Below, piece by piece: positions 7,771 through 16,854 of a stretch of DNA of 64,000 bases (its first letter is position 1; the number at the start of each line of letters is the position of its first letter). This stretch comes from Bacteroidota bacterium (lineage in GTDB: Bacteria > Bacteroidota > Bacteroidia > B-17B0 > Aurantibacillaceae): NCBI GenBank assembly GCA_021323535.1, contig JAJONO010000035.1:1-64000 (forward strand). Reading direction: 5' to 3'. The notes beneath the pieces were generated by a model, which searched no databases, was not told the DNA's origin, and was given only the letters and a program-made list of their open reading frames with translations. The translations under genes and the position numbers were made by a program.

Positions 7771-8808
7771 ATGAGCAAAATCAAATTCGCCGTAATTGGC
7801 CAGGGTCATATTGGTAAGCGTCATGCAGAAATGGTGAGAAGAAATCCGAACTGTGAATTGGTAGCGGTTTGCGATCTTTTACCTAAAGAAAAACTTGGTC
7901 TTAATGACCTTAAAGAAAAATTCTATAACTCTGTTGATGAACTTTTAAGCGCGCATCCCGAGATAGAAGTTGTGAATGTGTGTACACCAAACGGACTACA
8001 TAGCGAACACGCTCTCAAGGCGCTTGATCGCAACAAGCACGTTGTGGTTGAAAAGCCAATGGCCCTCACTAAAACCGATTGCGAGAAAATTGTATTTAAC
8101 GCCCTACAGCATAATAAAATTGTGTTTTGCGTGATGCAGAACCGTTACTCGCCCCCAAGTGTTTGGTTAAAAGACGTTGTGGAGAATAAAATTCTTGGAG
8201 ATATTTACATGGTTCAGCTGAATTGTTACTGGAACCGCGATGAACGTTATTACAAAAAAGGAAACTGGAAAGGAACCCAGGATCTCGACGGAGGAACCTT
8301 GTTTACACAATTCAGTCATTGGATAGATATTATGTACTGGGTCTTCGGAGATATTACAAATATACAGGCGAAGTTTGCCGACTTTAATCACCAGGATACA
8401 ACCGCGTTTGAAGACAGCGGTTTTGTAAGTTTTGATTTTGTGAATGGAGGAATGGGTTGCGTGAATTACTCAACCGCTGTTTGGGAAAAAAATCTCGAAT
8501 CTTCGCTTACCATTGTGGGAAGCAAAGGCAGCGTGAAAGTGGGCGGTCAGTATATGGATCAGATCGAAGTGTGTAACATCAAAGATTACGAGATGCCAAA
8601 ACTTGCCGATACAAATCCTGCGAATGATTACGGTGCTTATAAAGGATCTGCAAACAATCATCACAATGTGATTGAAAACGTGGTAGACACGCTTACAGGA
8701 AAAAATAAAATAACAACCAACGCGCTAGAAGGAATGAAAGTGGTAGATATCATTGAACGTATTTACGCGCTGAGACCCGCCAATGTTCTTAAAAATTTAA
8801 ATTCATAA
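7771..8808 (+). CDS. Gfo/Idh/MocA oxidoreductase (WbpB/WlbA-like UDP-sugar 3-dehydrogenase)
   Basis: A 345-aa NAD(P)-dependent dehydrogenase. The Rossmann motif is VIGQGHIGKRH (residues 7-17), followed by the family EKP motif in HVVVEKPMALTKTDC and the downstream GGTLFTQFSHWIDIMYWVFGD segment carrying the catalytic-side His. The best fit is the WlbA/WbpB branch, which oxidises C-3 of UDP-GlcNAcA before transamination. It starts 2 nt after the acetyltransferase stop, so the two are almost certainly co-translated. The alternative is another Gfo/Idh sugar dehydrogenase, but the flanking genes favour the WbpB role. Confidence 0.8.
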   Translation: MSKIKFAVIGQGHIGKRHAEMVRRNPNCELVAVCDLLPKEKLGLNDLKEKFYNSVDELLSAHPEIEVVNVCTPNGLHSEHALKALDRNKHVVVEKPMALTKTDCEKIVFNALQHNKIVFCVMQNRYSPPSVWLKDVVENKILGDIYMVQLNCYWNRDERYYKKGNWKGTQDLDGGTLFTQFSHWIDIMYWVFGDITNIQAKFADFNHQDTTAFEDSGFVSFDFVNGGMGCVNYSTAVWEKNLESSLTIVGSKGSVKVGGQYMDQIEVCNIKDYEMPKLADTNPANDYGAYKGSANNHHNVIENVVDTLTGKNKITTNALEGMKVVDIIERIYALRPANVLKNLNS

Positions 8809-8822
8809 ACAAAAATACAACA

Positions 8823-10115
8823 ATGAACTTGTACGACCGGATTTTAAAAAAAGATGCTACCATTGCAGTAATCGGACTCGGTTACGTAGGATTACCAATT
8901 GCTCTTGCTTTCGCCAGAAAAGTGAAGGTGATTGGATTTGATATCAACGAAAAACGGGTTGGTATGATGAAAAAAGGAATTGACCCAAGCCAGGAACTGG
9001 TGAAAGACGATTTCAAAAATTGCGACATTACCTTCACCCATAAAATTGAAGATCTGAAAAAGGCCAACTTTTTTATTGTTGCTGTTCCAACCCCAATCGA
9101 TGAACACAATCTTCCTGATCTGAAGCCACTCATTGGGGCCAGCAACACAGTGGGACAGGCTCTTAAAAAAGGAGATTACGTTGTTTACGAATCAACTGTT
9201 TATCCGGGTTGCACCGAAGAGGATTGTATTCCCGTACTTGAGCAATTGAGCAAATTAAAATATGTGAAGGATTTTAAAGTTGGATATTCTCCGGAACGTA
9301 TCAATCCGGGTGATAAAGAACACACCATTACAAAAATTTTAAAGATCGTTAGCGGCTGCGATAAAGAAAGTCTCGATATTATTTCGAAAGTATACGAGAT
9401 CATTGTTGAGCCGGGAACACATAAAGCATCAAGCATTGCGGTGGCTGAAGCTGCCAAGATCATTGAAAACACACAACGCGACGTAAACATTGCCTTAATG
9501 AATGAGCTTTCGATCATCTTCAATAAAATGAACATTAATACATACGAAGTACTTGAAGCAGCCGGAACAAAATGGAACTTCCTCAAATTTTCTCCGGGAC
9601 TTGTGGGTGGACATTGTATTGGGGTTGATCCGTATTACCTTACTTATAAAGCAGAATCGCTCGGTTACCATGCCCGCGTAATCAACAGCGGGCGTTATGT
9701 GAACGACAGCATGGGCTTTTACGTAGCGAAAACCTGCGTGAAGAAAATTATCGCGGCAGGAAAAAATATTTCAAAATCGAAAGTGTTAGTGATGGGCGCC
9801 ACATTTAAAGAGGATGTAAGTGATATCCGTAACAGTAAAGTGGCCGACATTGTAAAAGAATTAAAGTCGTTTGGAGTAAAAGTGGAGATCGTTGATCCGC
9901 ATGCCGACAGCGATGAACTTAAACACGAATATGGTTTCGGTTTAAATAAAATGGGTAAAGGTTACGATGGAGTAATTGTAGCTGTTAATCACAAAGAATA
10001 TAAACAACTCGATGAGAAATTCTTCAACTCTGTTCTTTCAAAAAAAGGAGTTCTTGTAGATGTAAAAGGAATGTATAAGAAAAAACTTAAAGGACTAACG
10101 TATTGGAGCTTATAG
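8823..10115 (+). CDS. Nucleotide-sugar 6-dehydrogenase (WbpA/WbpO/TviB family)
   Basis: A 430-aa UDP-sugar dehydrogenase. An N-terminal GLGYVGLPIALAFA NAD-binding loop (residues 18-31) and FIVAVPTPIDEHN are followed by GYSPERINPGDKEHT. The active-site segment FSPGLVGGHCIGVDPYYLTYKA carries the nucleophilic Cys that oxidises C-6 twice. A C-terminal UDP-binding domain contains KVLVMGATFKEDVSDIRNSK. The sequence fits the UDP-HexNAc branch (WbpA/WbpO/TviB) better than UDP-glucose dehydrogenase. It starts 14 nt after the oxidoreductase and would supply UDP-GlcNAcA (or the galacto form) to it. Confidence 0.88.
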   Translation: MNLYDRILKKDATIAVIGLGYVGLPIALAFARKVKVIGFDINEKRVGMMKKGIDPSQELVKDDFKNCDITFTHKIEDLKKANFFIVAVPTPIDEHNLPDLKPLIGASNTVGQALKKGDYVVYESTVYPGCTEEDCIPVLEQLSKLKYVKDFKVGYSPERINPGDKEHTITKILKIVSGCDKESLDIISKVYEIIVEPGTHKASSIAVAEAAKIIENTQRDVNIALMNELSIIFNKMNINTYEVLEAAGTKWNFLKFSPGLVGGHCIGVDPYYLTYKAESLGYHARVINSGRYVNDSMGFYVAKTCVKKIIAAGKNISKSKVLVMGATFKEDVSDIRNSKVADIVKELKSFGVKVEIVDPHADSDELKHEYGFGLNKMGKGYDGVIVAVNHKEYKQLDEKFFNSVLSKKGVLVDVKGMYKKKLKGLTYWSL

Positions 10116-10147
10116 TCGATAGTTTATAGTCAATAGCAAAAAGTAAA

Positions 10148-11200
10148 ATGAAAATATTAATTACAGGCGGAGCGGGTTTTATTGGTTCACATGTTGTGAG
10201 ATTATTCGTAACAAAATACCCGGATTACACCATTCACAATCTCGATAAATTAACCTACGCCGGAAATCTTGCCAACTTAACCGATATTGAAAACAAACCG
10301 AATTACAAATTTGTAAAAGGCGATATTGTTGACGCGGCATTTATCAATTCATTGTTTGAAAAAGAACAATACAACGCGGTGATCCATCTCGCGGCCGAGA
10401 GCCATGTAGACAGAAGCATTACGAACCCGTTGGAGTTTGTAATGACAAACGTAATTGGAACTGTGAACCTTCTTAACGCTGCCAAGACACTTTATAAGAA
10501 AGAAAACACTACGTTCAAAAAATTCTACCATGTAAGCACTGATGAAGTTTACGGAGCGTTAGGAGAAACAGGAATGTTTACAGAAGAAACATCTTATGAT
10601 CCTCATAGTCCGTATTCGGCTTCAAAAGCAAGCAGTGATCATTTTGTGCGTGCTTATCATGATACTTACGGTTTACCTTGCGTAATTTCAAATTGCAGTA
10701 ACAATTATGGCCCTAATCATTTTCCTGAAAAATTAATTCCGCTTTGTATCAACAACATTAAAAACAACAAGCCACTACCAATTTATGGTAAAGGAGAAAA
10801 TGTTCGTGATTGGTTGTATGTAGTGGATCATGCAAGAGCCATTGACGTTATTTTTCACAATGCGAAACTTGGAAGTACTTACAATATTGGCGGACACAAC
10901 GAATGGACGAACATTGATGTAATTCGTTTATTGTGCCGTTTAATGGATAAAAAATTAGGAAGGGCGGAAGGTACCAACGAAAAACTCATCACATTTGTAA
11001 AAGACCGGGCTGGACATGATTTACGTTATGCCATTGATGCCGCTAAACTTCAGAATGATTTAGGGTGGGTGCCATCGGTAACATTTGAAGAAGGATTGGA
11101 GAAAACAGTTGATTGGTATTTGTCGAATGACGAGTGGCTCAACAATGTAACTTCAGGAAACTACTCGAAGTATTACGAAGAACAGTATGTGAAGAGATAA
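10148..11200 (+). CDS. rfbB: dTDP-glucose 4,6-dehydratase
   Basis: A 350-aa extended SDR enzyme. It has GGAGFIGSHVVRLF (NAD binding, residues 7-20), HLAAESHVDRSI, the catalytic STDEVYG segment, YSASKASSDHF with the YxxxK pair, NCSNNYGPNHFPEKLIP, and GENVRDWLYVVDHA. All are hallmarks of RmlB, which converts dTDP-glucose to the 4-keto-6-deoxy sugar. The rest of the dTDP-rhamnose pathway (RmlA, C, D) is not in the window. It is the last gene of the operon, 32 nt after the dehydrogenase, with a TATAGTC-rich iterated spacer in between and a strong terminator downstream. Confidence 0.92.
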   Translation: MKILITGGAGFIGSHVVRLFVTKYPDYTIHNLDKLTYAGNLANLTDIENKPNYKFVKGDIVDAAFINSLFEKEQYNAVIHLAAESHVDRSITNPLEFVMTNVIGTVNLLNAAKTLYKKENTTFKKFYHVSTDEVYGALGETGMFTEETSYDPHSPYSASKASSDHFVRAYHDTYGLPCVISNCSNNYGPNHFPEKLIPLCINNIKNNKPLPIYGKGENVRDWLYVVDHARAIDVIFHNAKLGSTYNIGGHNEWTNIDVIRLLCRLMDKKLGRAEGTNEKLITFVKDRAGHDLRYAIDAAKLQNDLGWVPSVTFEEGLEKTVDWYLSNDEWLNNVTSGNYSKYYEEQYVKR

Positions 11201-11221
11201 TTCTCATATAAAATAAAGTAA

Positions 11222-11250
11222 AAGCCGGATAATTTTTATCCGGCTTTTTT
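11222..11250. terminator. Bidirectional rho-independent terminator
   Basis: AAGCCGGATAA-TTT-TTATCCGGCTT is a perfect 11-bp stem followed by T residues on the plus strand, with an A-rich 5' flank that serves the reverse strand. It lies between the convergent rfbB and the T9SS protein gene. Confidence 0.85.
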
Positions 11251-11267
11251 ATTACAGAGAAGAATAA

Positions 11268-12296
11268 TTACTGTTTTACAATTTTCTGGTTGTAATTAAG
11301 ATCGGTGCCTGAGATTGTAATAAAATACAATCCTGGTGTCAGCGTATTTAAATTTGCAGAGGCGTTACTATCGTATGTTTTGTTTTCTGAGTGAAGCAGT
11401 CTTCCATTTACATCCCGTATCTCAATTTTTATGAACTCTCCGATGGTTGCTTTCGGAATGCTCAGAGAGATCATATCATTTGCCGGATTAGGATAAATTG
11501 AAATGTTCTCGTTCTTGAAATTGAGAATTGTTGCATCTGTAACTTTTGGTGCCCCTAAAGCCGGATTGAAAGTGCGGTAGGCTCCGCCGCAGCCATCAAT
11601 TACTATAAGTACCTGCCCACTCATACTGAGGTTAGAATAGAAACCTGGTAACAGTGTAACCGCCAATCCAGCATCAAGTTCCGTTATTCCTCCATTGGGA
11701 AACGCCTGAACTGAAGCGGTGATATAATCGGAAACTTCATGATCGCCTGCATTAATAGTTCCTGTATTAAAATTCCAGGAATCCTCGCAAGTTGTGCTCA
11801 CATAGTAGTAAAATGTTGATTGCCAATCCCAGATAAACCCATTTAATTTTCGAATTTCAAATTTTGTTAATTGAGTTTGTGATAAAGGAGTTGAGCTGGG
11901 GACCTGGTATTTAAATATAAATGAATAGCTCCAAACAATATTGGCGTCGTTACTTGTAGTATATGTAAAAGCGGTGTTATGGCTTATAGGTTTATAATAG
12001 TCTAATGTAACAGAACCACCTACTGTTTTAATTACATGTAACGACATGGTTGGAGTGCCAATAAGAAAAGGGCTATCCTGATCGATTTGAATTTTATAAG
12101 TGATGTTTGGAAATGTAACACCATCATCAAAGTTTTCCATACTGTATGTTTTGGATATGGTATAAGTTGACCAACCCCTTATTCCTATGTAATCAGTGAC
12201 GCTCACATCGTTGTTAATAGTAGCCGGGTCCGAAAAACCCGACTTTGGCAGACACACCAGTAGGAATGTCGCCATTATAAAAATAAATTGTTTCAT
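11268..12296 (-). CDS. Exported protein with T9SS type A sorting domain
   Basis: A 342-aa protein. Residues 1-22 are a signal peptide (MKQFIFIMATFLLVCLPKSGFS). The central part contains no domain I can name; a CEDSW...GCGGAYR region has two cysteine patches and an 'ITELDAGLAVTLLPGF' segment of the kind that forms beta-helix or lectin-like stalks. The C-terminal 80 residues are a T9SS sorting domain (ISIYPNPANDMISLSI..., TLTPGLYFITISG...). It starts 2 nt after the stop of the upstream gene, so the two form an operon. Confidence 0.75.
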   Translation of the reverse strand: MKQFIFIMATFLLVCLPKSGFSDPATINNDVSVTDYIGIRGWSTYTISKTYSMENFDDGVTFPNITYKIQIDQDSPFLIGTPTMSLHVIKTVGGSVTLDYYKPISHNTAFTYTTSNDANIVWSYSFIFKYQVPSSTPLSQTQLTKFEIRKLNGFIWDWQSTFYYYVSTTCEDSWNFNTGTINAGDHEVSDYITASVQAFPNGGITELDAGLAVTLLPGFYSNLSMSGQVLIVIDGCGGAYRTFNPALGAPKVTDATILNFKNENISIYPNPANDMISLSIPKATIGEFIKIEIRDVNGRLLHSENKTYDSNASANLNTLTPGLYFITISGTDLNYNQKIVKQ

Positions 12297-12298
12297 GA

Positions 12299-13039
12299 TT
12301 AATGTTGTTTTTGTTTTAACTCATTCACTTCTTTTTCAAGTTTGATCACATAGAGAGTAAGTTCTTCGATCTTTTCAAGAAGCTTAGCATCCATTTTCTC
12401 AACATCGATCCCTTCCTTCACAACTTCTTCAGCAGACGGAACTCCGGGTAAATGTTTATTCTTTTTTACGTAAGCTTCTACTTCAGATAAAGCAGCCAGT
12501 TTGTAATCTTTATCAAACACGTAATCCGACCAGTTACCAGTTGTTTCAACAGCGACTTTTACTTTTTCTGTAAGGATTCCGGTTGCGACATAAAGTTTAT
12601 AACCTGCGGGAAGACTAATGGCAAGAGGATCACCTATCAGGACATTTCCATTTACTGTTAAAGCTGCTGTTGGACTATCCGTTTTGATACCAACATTTCC
12701 GTTAGAGTGTTTGAGGAACATGAAATAATTCCCTGGATTAGATTGTCCGCTTGCTGGCCTCCAGAAATTTAATCCATTTGAAGTAGTTTCAATTCCCCAT
12801 GAGTTATTATGAGTGTATGCAGGGCCCAGAACAATTTGTGGCCCACCATACGAATTGGTTCCCGTGATCGTTGCAACTCCATCTGTTAAGTGAAATTTGG
12901 TTACCGGATTTGTGTTACCGATACCTACATCACCTGTTCTATAGGCATCGCCTGATTGTGAACCTGAACCGCCCCAGGTTTGAGCATTGATGATTTGCAT
13001 GGATGTTACCATCGCAGCCATTAAAATTAATTTTTTCAT
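12299..13039 (-). CDS. Exported tail-fibre-like protein with C-terminal coiled coil
   Basis: A 246-aa protein with a signal peptide (MKKLILMAAMVTSMQIINAQ). It then has a GDVGIGNTNPVTKFHL-type repeat recurring as GNVGIKTDSPTAALTVNGNVLIGD, the pattern seen in phage-fibre-like bacterial stalks. The C-terminal block DYVFDKDYKLAALSEVEAYVKKNKHLPGVPSAEEV is very common in Bacteroidota secreted proteins and precedes a coiled coil (KLLEKIEELTLYVIKLEKEVNELKQ) likely to trimerise. There is no T9SS sorting domain. It is the first gene of an operon with the T9SS protein downstream, and its transcript carries the 37-nt leader shared with the gene ending at 13168. Confidence 0.75.
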   Translation of the reverse strand: MKKLILMAAMVTSMQIINAQTWGGSGSQSGDAYRTGDVGIGNTNPVTKFHLTDGVATITGTNSYGGPQIVLGPAYTHNNSWGIETTSNGLNFWRPASGQSNPGNYFMFLKHSNGNVGIKTDSPTAALTVNGNVLIGDPLAISLPAGYKLYVATGILTEKVKVAVETTGNWSDYVFDKDYKLAALSEVEAYVKKNKHLPGVPSAEEVVKEGIDVEKMDAKLLEKIEELTLYVIKLEKEVNELKQKQH

Positions 13040-13057
13040 AGTTTTTTGTTTTTATTT

Positions 13058-13094
13058 TTTTACCTACTCTCTTAAAGCTTTTCGGTTTCCGCTT
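13058..13094 (-). promoter_or_regulatory. Shared 37-nt 5' leader element, copy A
   Basis: Read on the reverse strand this begins AAGCGGAAACCGAAAAGC and ends GAGAGTAGGTAAAA, 18 nt before the ATG at 13039. It is identical over 37 nt to the element at 15635-15671. AAGC and GCTT can pair around an inner GG-AAA-CC hairpin, so a small RNA structure is possible. I do not recognise it as a known riboswitch. Confidence 0.55.
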
Positions 13095-13101
13095 CTTTAT
13101 C

Positions 13102-13131
13102 GCGCACTATTGCTGTTATACAATAGCGCGC
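13102..13131 (-). terminator. Hairpin between two exported-protein genes
   Basis: GCGCACTATTG (13102-13112) pairs with CAATAGCGCGC (13121-13131), an 11-bp stem with one wobble pair and an 8-nt loop. No T-run follows on the reverse strand, so it may be a transcript-end or processing stem for the upstream 816-aa gene, or part of the leader of the next gene. Confidence 0.45.
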
Positions 13132-13167
13132 GTAAGATTTTATAATAAGATTAAATGTTGTAATAGA

Positions 13168-15618
13168 TTATCTGGCAATTATCAAACGTGTTTTTACTGA
13201 ACGTTTTCCTTCACTGATTTCAACAATGTATACTCCGTTAGCGAAAGAGTTTATATCGATGACTTGTTTGTTTTTTACTAAAGGAATGCTATTTAATTTT
13301 GATCCATCAACAGAATATATATTTACAATATAATTGAGATCACTGTTGAATTCTTTAACCGCAACAGTTATCTGATTGCTTGCAGGATTCGGAGAAACAC
13401 TCATATTTATTTCTTCTGCAGCTTCATTTTTCACCTCTAGTTTTTGTGGACTAAATGTTCGTCCCGGATTATCAATGAATGTGATGGTGTTGCTATATGT
13501 TTTACAATTTGGAACATCAAATAATTTTAATGTCACATTTAATACTTCGCCCGGGTTATATGGATTAATATAAATAGAACTTGCCGTTCCAAAGTGTTGG
13601 AGTGAAGTTGAGGTATTCGTTACGGTCCAGCTATAAGCATAACCCACCGGTGGCGGAGTTACAGGAACAAACGTAACGTAAGGAGTTGTATTAGAAGAAA
13701 GAGCTGCTGCATGACCACCGTACTCTATTAACTGATCTGTAACAGTAATTGCAAAAGTCTGGTTTCCGCATGGAGTCAATGCAACAACAGAATAAGTTCC
13801 CGGTCCAACGAAAGGATGATTATAAGACCCGCCAGAGATCTCAGTTCCCTCATAATACCAGTCAAATGACCATTTACCGGTACATCCGCTCAAAGGATTA
13901 CTGCTCCATCCAATGGTTGGAATCGAACCTGGTGATAAAGAACAATAAGTTACATTTGGTGGCGCGGTGTTTATCACGCAACCTCCGTAATTAGTAATAC
14001 TTATTGTTTGAACAGCCTCGCAACCTGCTGCATCGAGCATATAAACAGAATAGCTTCCGCCGGTTGTAATGTTGAGATTTTGGCCTGTACCGGCAGCATT
14101 TCCGTTATGTGTCCATTGGTAGCTTGAAAAACCCGATGGCGCAGTAAGAACCATGGTGCCTGAACAGTAAATCGTTCCTCCGCTGCTTGTAGTTATAGGG
14201 CCCGCAGTTGGCGTAGTAGCGCATGTTTCACAAATATTAAATACCGATACCTGAAAATTGGATGCAGTAACAGTTGGAACAACGGTTTGAAGCGGTCTTG
14301 CCATTTCCATTGTACTAACAGTTTGAACACTTACATTATAATTGTTGGAGCTTGAGTTGGCCAGGGTAGTATCCTCACACGTAAAACCAATCGATGAATA
14401 TTTTGTGAATCTTGAATTTTTGTTTCCATCTGTTCTGTTGTGTAATGTAGCAAAACCGGTTCCATCGGTAAAGCAATCAACAGATGTTGTTGCATGCTCT
14501 TTACTAACGTATCCTTTTCTTCTATTGATCACCGATCCGTTTGTACCAACCAGCATAACAAAGGAACTGTAGGGCGTAACAGCAGAAGTGCTGCCACTCA
14601 GGATTAATCCCGCTGAGTTATTGGTAATGTGAGCCAGTTCAGGAAAATGAGTGTTTAAATAACAATTGGTTTGATTTGAGGTCCCGCTTAAAGAAATGGG
14701 ATTATTAAGATTATTATCCATTCTGAAAAGAAAAACAGAATTCTGAGTTCCGGCATTAACATTGCCTCCGATAACATAACCATTCTGATAATAATGCATT
14801 GCAGTTATATCCTGGTTTACTGCCGTGCCTGAAAAATCAACCAGTTTAAGATTGGGAGAAGTAAGTGTACCGAAAATACTTTCCTGGAAAGAAAAAATGA
14901 ATGAAGGTGCACCTGAATTGGCCGATGCTCCAAACACTTTGAATTTACCAGGCTGTCCTTCTATAATTCCTGTTGTTCTGAAGTCGCTCAGATATTCAGA
15001 TTGATATTCCTTGTGCCATTCTATATGTCCTGTAACCGGGTTCAGTTTAATGATCACAAGTTCCGCGTCGCCCGTTGTATAATTTGCAGCTCTTCTAAGC
15101 ATACCAACAATGTATACTTTCATGTTAGAAGCCTGGATCACCTGGGTGATGCGCATGGCAATATTATTTCCCTGCTCATGTGTAAGCGTGAAATTTTTTT
15201 TCCAGACAATGTTTCCTGATATATCTGTTTTTATTAAGAAGTTTGAAGCGTCTGCTGAGCCTAATGCCGTAACACCACTTAACAGGTAGCCAACATCTGC
15301 ACTGGAAGTTGTGGAAGCGATAGATGTAATATGCGTTGCATATTGATTGCCTCCTATTGTATAACGTTTATTCAAACCGGCAAGTGTTCCATCTGAATTT
15401 AATTTTACAAGAACGGGATCAAGTACAGCAGGAGTTGTACCAAAATTTTTCGGCCCGGATAATATGTAAAAACTTCCCTGCTTTTCGAAATGCTGGCCAT
15501 CGGCTTCCTCGGCATACTGCGAAATAAAATTAAGGTTATATTCTTTAATTAACTGGGTTTGAGCTTTGGTTGCATGCATGGCAAGAGCCAGGCAAGCGCC
15601 AAGAATTATTTTTTTCAT
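13168..15618 (-). CDS. Large exported protein with PKD-like domain and T9SS sorting domain
   Basis: An 816-aa protein with a signal peptide (MKKIILGACLALAMHATKAQ). Residues 20-450 look like a beta-propeller of the Bacteroidota type, with recurrent blocks such as GYLLSGVTALGSADASNFLIKTDISGNIVWKKNF and VIIKLNPVTGHIEWHKEY. Ig/PKD-like modules follow (YQWTHNGNAAGTGQNLNITTGGSYSVYMLDAAGCEA). The last 80 residues form a type A T9SS sorting domain (MSVSPNPASNQITVAV..., SFANGVYIVEISEG). It is probably surface-attached or released; the substrate is unknown. Its transcript starts with the same leader as the gene at 12299-13039. Confidence 0.8.
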   Translation of the reverse strand: MKKIILGACLALAMHATKAQTQLIKEYNLNFISQYAEEADGQHFEKQGSFYILSGPKNFGTTPAVLDPVLVKLNSDGTLAGLNKRYTIGGNQYATHITSIASTTSSADVGYLLSGVTALGSADASNFLIKTDISGNIVWKKNFTLTHEQGNNIAMRITQVIQASNMKVYIVGMLRRAANYTTGDAELVIIKLNPVTGHIEWHKEYQSEYLSDFRTTGIIEGQPGKFKVFGASANSGAPSFIFSFQESIFGTLTSPNLKLVDFSGTAVNQDITAMHYYQNGYVIGGNVNAGTQNSVFLFRMDNNLNNPISLSGTSNQTNCYLNTHFPELAHITNNSAGLILSGSTSAVTPYSSFVMLVGTNGSVINRRKGYVSKEHATTSVDCFTDGTGFATLHNRTDGNKNSRFTKYSSIGFTCEDTTLANSSSNNYNVSVQTVSTMEMARPLQTVVPTVTASNFQVSVFNICETCATTPTAGPITTSSGGTIYCSGTMVLTAPSGFSSYQWTHNGNAAGTGQNLNITTGGSYSVYMLDAAGCEAVQTISITNYGGCVINTAPPNVTYCSLSPGSIPTIGWSSNPLSGCTGKWSFDWYYEGTEISGGSYNHPFVGPGTYSVVALTPCGNQTFAITVTDQLIEYGGHAAALSSNTTPYVTFVPVTPPPVGYAYSWTVTNTSTSLQHFGTASSIYINPYNPGEVLNVTLKLFDVPNCKTYSNTITFIDNPGRTFSPQKLEVKNEAAEEINMSVSPNPASNQITVAVKEFNSDLNYIVNIYSVDGSKLNSIPLVKNKQVIDINSFANGVYIVEISEGKRSVKTRLIIAR

Positions 15619-15634
15619 TGTATTTTTGTTTTTC

Positions 15635-15671
15635 TTTTACCTACTCTCTTAAAGCTTTTCGGTTTCCGCTT
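15635..15671 (-). promoter_or_regulatory. Shared 37-nt 5' leader element, copy B
   Basis: Identical over 37 nt to 13058-13094 and similarly placed, 16 nt before the ATG at 15618. Sequence upstream of the two copies is unrelated, so the conserved part is limited to the region just before the start codon. Confidence 0.55.
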
Positions 15672-16134
15672 AAATGTTTTTGATCATTCAGAGGGTCAAA
15701 AACAAATTCCTGTTAAACATTTGGTTTGTAATTTTAGTTTGAGATTTTTTATACAGGAACAGGGGGGATTGAGTCCTGTATGGGATTGGGGAATGATGAT
15801 GGGAAATAAAGTACGTAGTGCGCTTTAGAAAATGTGCAGTAAATTTTTGAAGCACATCAACAGAAATATGAAATACTAATCTGATAATGCTCAAACATAC
15901 TTATCATAACCAGCACTCGTGTGTACTTTGTAATAAGTGGTAGGTTTGATGTAATAATTGTAAGAGTTGGAAGACGGAATGAACGTACTATAAAATAATA
16001 ACGTCCTGCAGTATGTACTACAGGACGTTTGTTTTGGAAGAATCTGATATTAATTTTTAATCATGCGTTTTGTTTCAATCAATTTTAGTAGACAAAAATT
16101 GCGATCAGTTTTTAAGAAAATAATATAAGGAGAG
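15672..16134. other. Non-coding stretch with terminator near its right end
   Basis: About 460 bp without a credible gene. The only structure seen is the hairpin at 16000-16029. The rest is moderately AT-rich with no repeat or promoter that I could support. Confidence 0.5.
16000..16029 (-). terminator. Strong hairpin downstream of the LytTR regulator gene
   Basis: AACGTCCTGCAGTA and TACTACAGGACGTT form a 14-bp stem with one wobble pair and a 2-nt loop. It lies about 105 nt past the regulator's stop codon on the reverse strand. The downstream T-run is weak (ATTATTTT), so termination efficiency is uncertain. Confidence 0.6.
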
Positions 16135-16854
16135 TTACTTCAAAAACTGAATAAATTCTCCTTTTTTCCTTTTCGAAATTTCGATCTCTTTTTTGTTGAT
16201 CATTTCAACGAAACCGCCATCGGTAGAATTTATTTTAACTACATGTTTGCAGTTGATAATGTAGGATTTGTGCACCCGAAAAAAGAAGTCGGCACTAAGT
16301 TCTTCTTCGTACTCGCCAATGTTCTTGCAAACCGTGTAGCTTTTTTCATCGCGGCAAAATAACTGCGAATATCTTCCTTCGGCCTTAATAAAAATAATGT
16401 CTTCTTTATTTAAGAACATGATGCCTTTTGATGTGGTGACAGGAATTGCAACTGAACCTTTCTGTGCAGGTTTTGATTTTAGTTCGCTGTTTTTTACTTT
16501 TCTTACTTTGTCAACAGCGGTAACGAGTTCATCCGGATCAATGGGCTTTAACAGGTAATCTACGGCCCCGGATTTTATGGCGCGTATCGCATATTCACTA
16601 TGGGCAGTGGTAAAAATAATGTGAGGAAGCTTGTCCTTGTCAATGACTTCAAGAAGATCGAAACCATTTCCGCCTGGCATTTCAATGTCGAGAAAAAGAA
16701 TATCGGGCAATTTGATCTTAAAAGATTTTATGGCATCAACCACTGAATGGCAGACGTCAATTACTTCAACATCGGGACAAGTGTAAGTTAATAATAACCG
16801 GAGAGCGTTTGCTACTTCTTTTTCATCATCAACTATGAGAGCCTTTAGTTTCAT
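16135..16854 (-). CDS. LytTR-family response regulator
   Basis: From the ATG at 16854 the protein is 239 aa and starts MKLKALIVDDEKEV. The receiver domain has the acidic pair at Asp9-Asp10, the phosphoacceptor Asp56 (ILFLDIEMPGG), TTAHSEYA and the KP motif in DYLLKPIDPDEL. A LytTR DNA-binding domain follows (ITTSKGIMFLNKEDIIFIKAEGRYSQLF..., FFRVHKSYIINCKHVVKI). The frame is open for nine more codons upstream, but those overlap the kinase gene and lie before the conserved start. The start lies inside the kinase gene (26-nt overlap, 16829-16854), which suggests translational coupling with that partner. Confidence 0.9.
   Translation of the reverse strand: MKLKALIVDDEKEVANALRLLLTYTCPDVEVIDVCHSVVDAIKSFKIKLPDILFLDIEMPGGNGFDLLEVIDKDKLPHIIFTTAHSEYAIRAIKSGAVDYLLKPIDPDELVTAVDKVRKVKNSELKSKPAQKGSVAIPVTTSKGIMFLNKEDIIFIKAEGRYSQLFCRDEKSYTVCKNIGEYEEELSADFFFRVHKSYIINCKHVVKINSTDGGFVEMINKKEIEISKRKKGEFIQFLK

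Noticed and set aside
13058-13094. A c-di-GMP or other known riboswitch
   Set aside because: The shared leader has AAACC and TAGGT words reminiscent of a GEMM element, but it is far too short and lacks the flanking helices. I could not match any known riboswitch.
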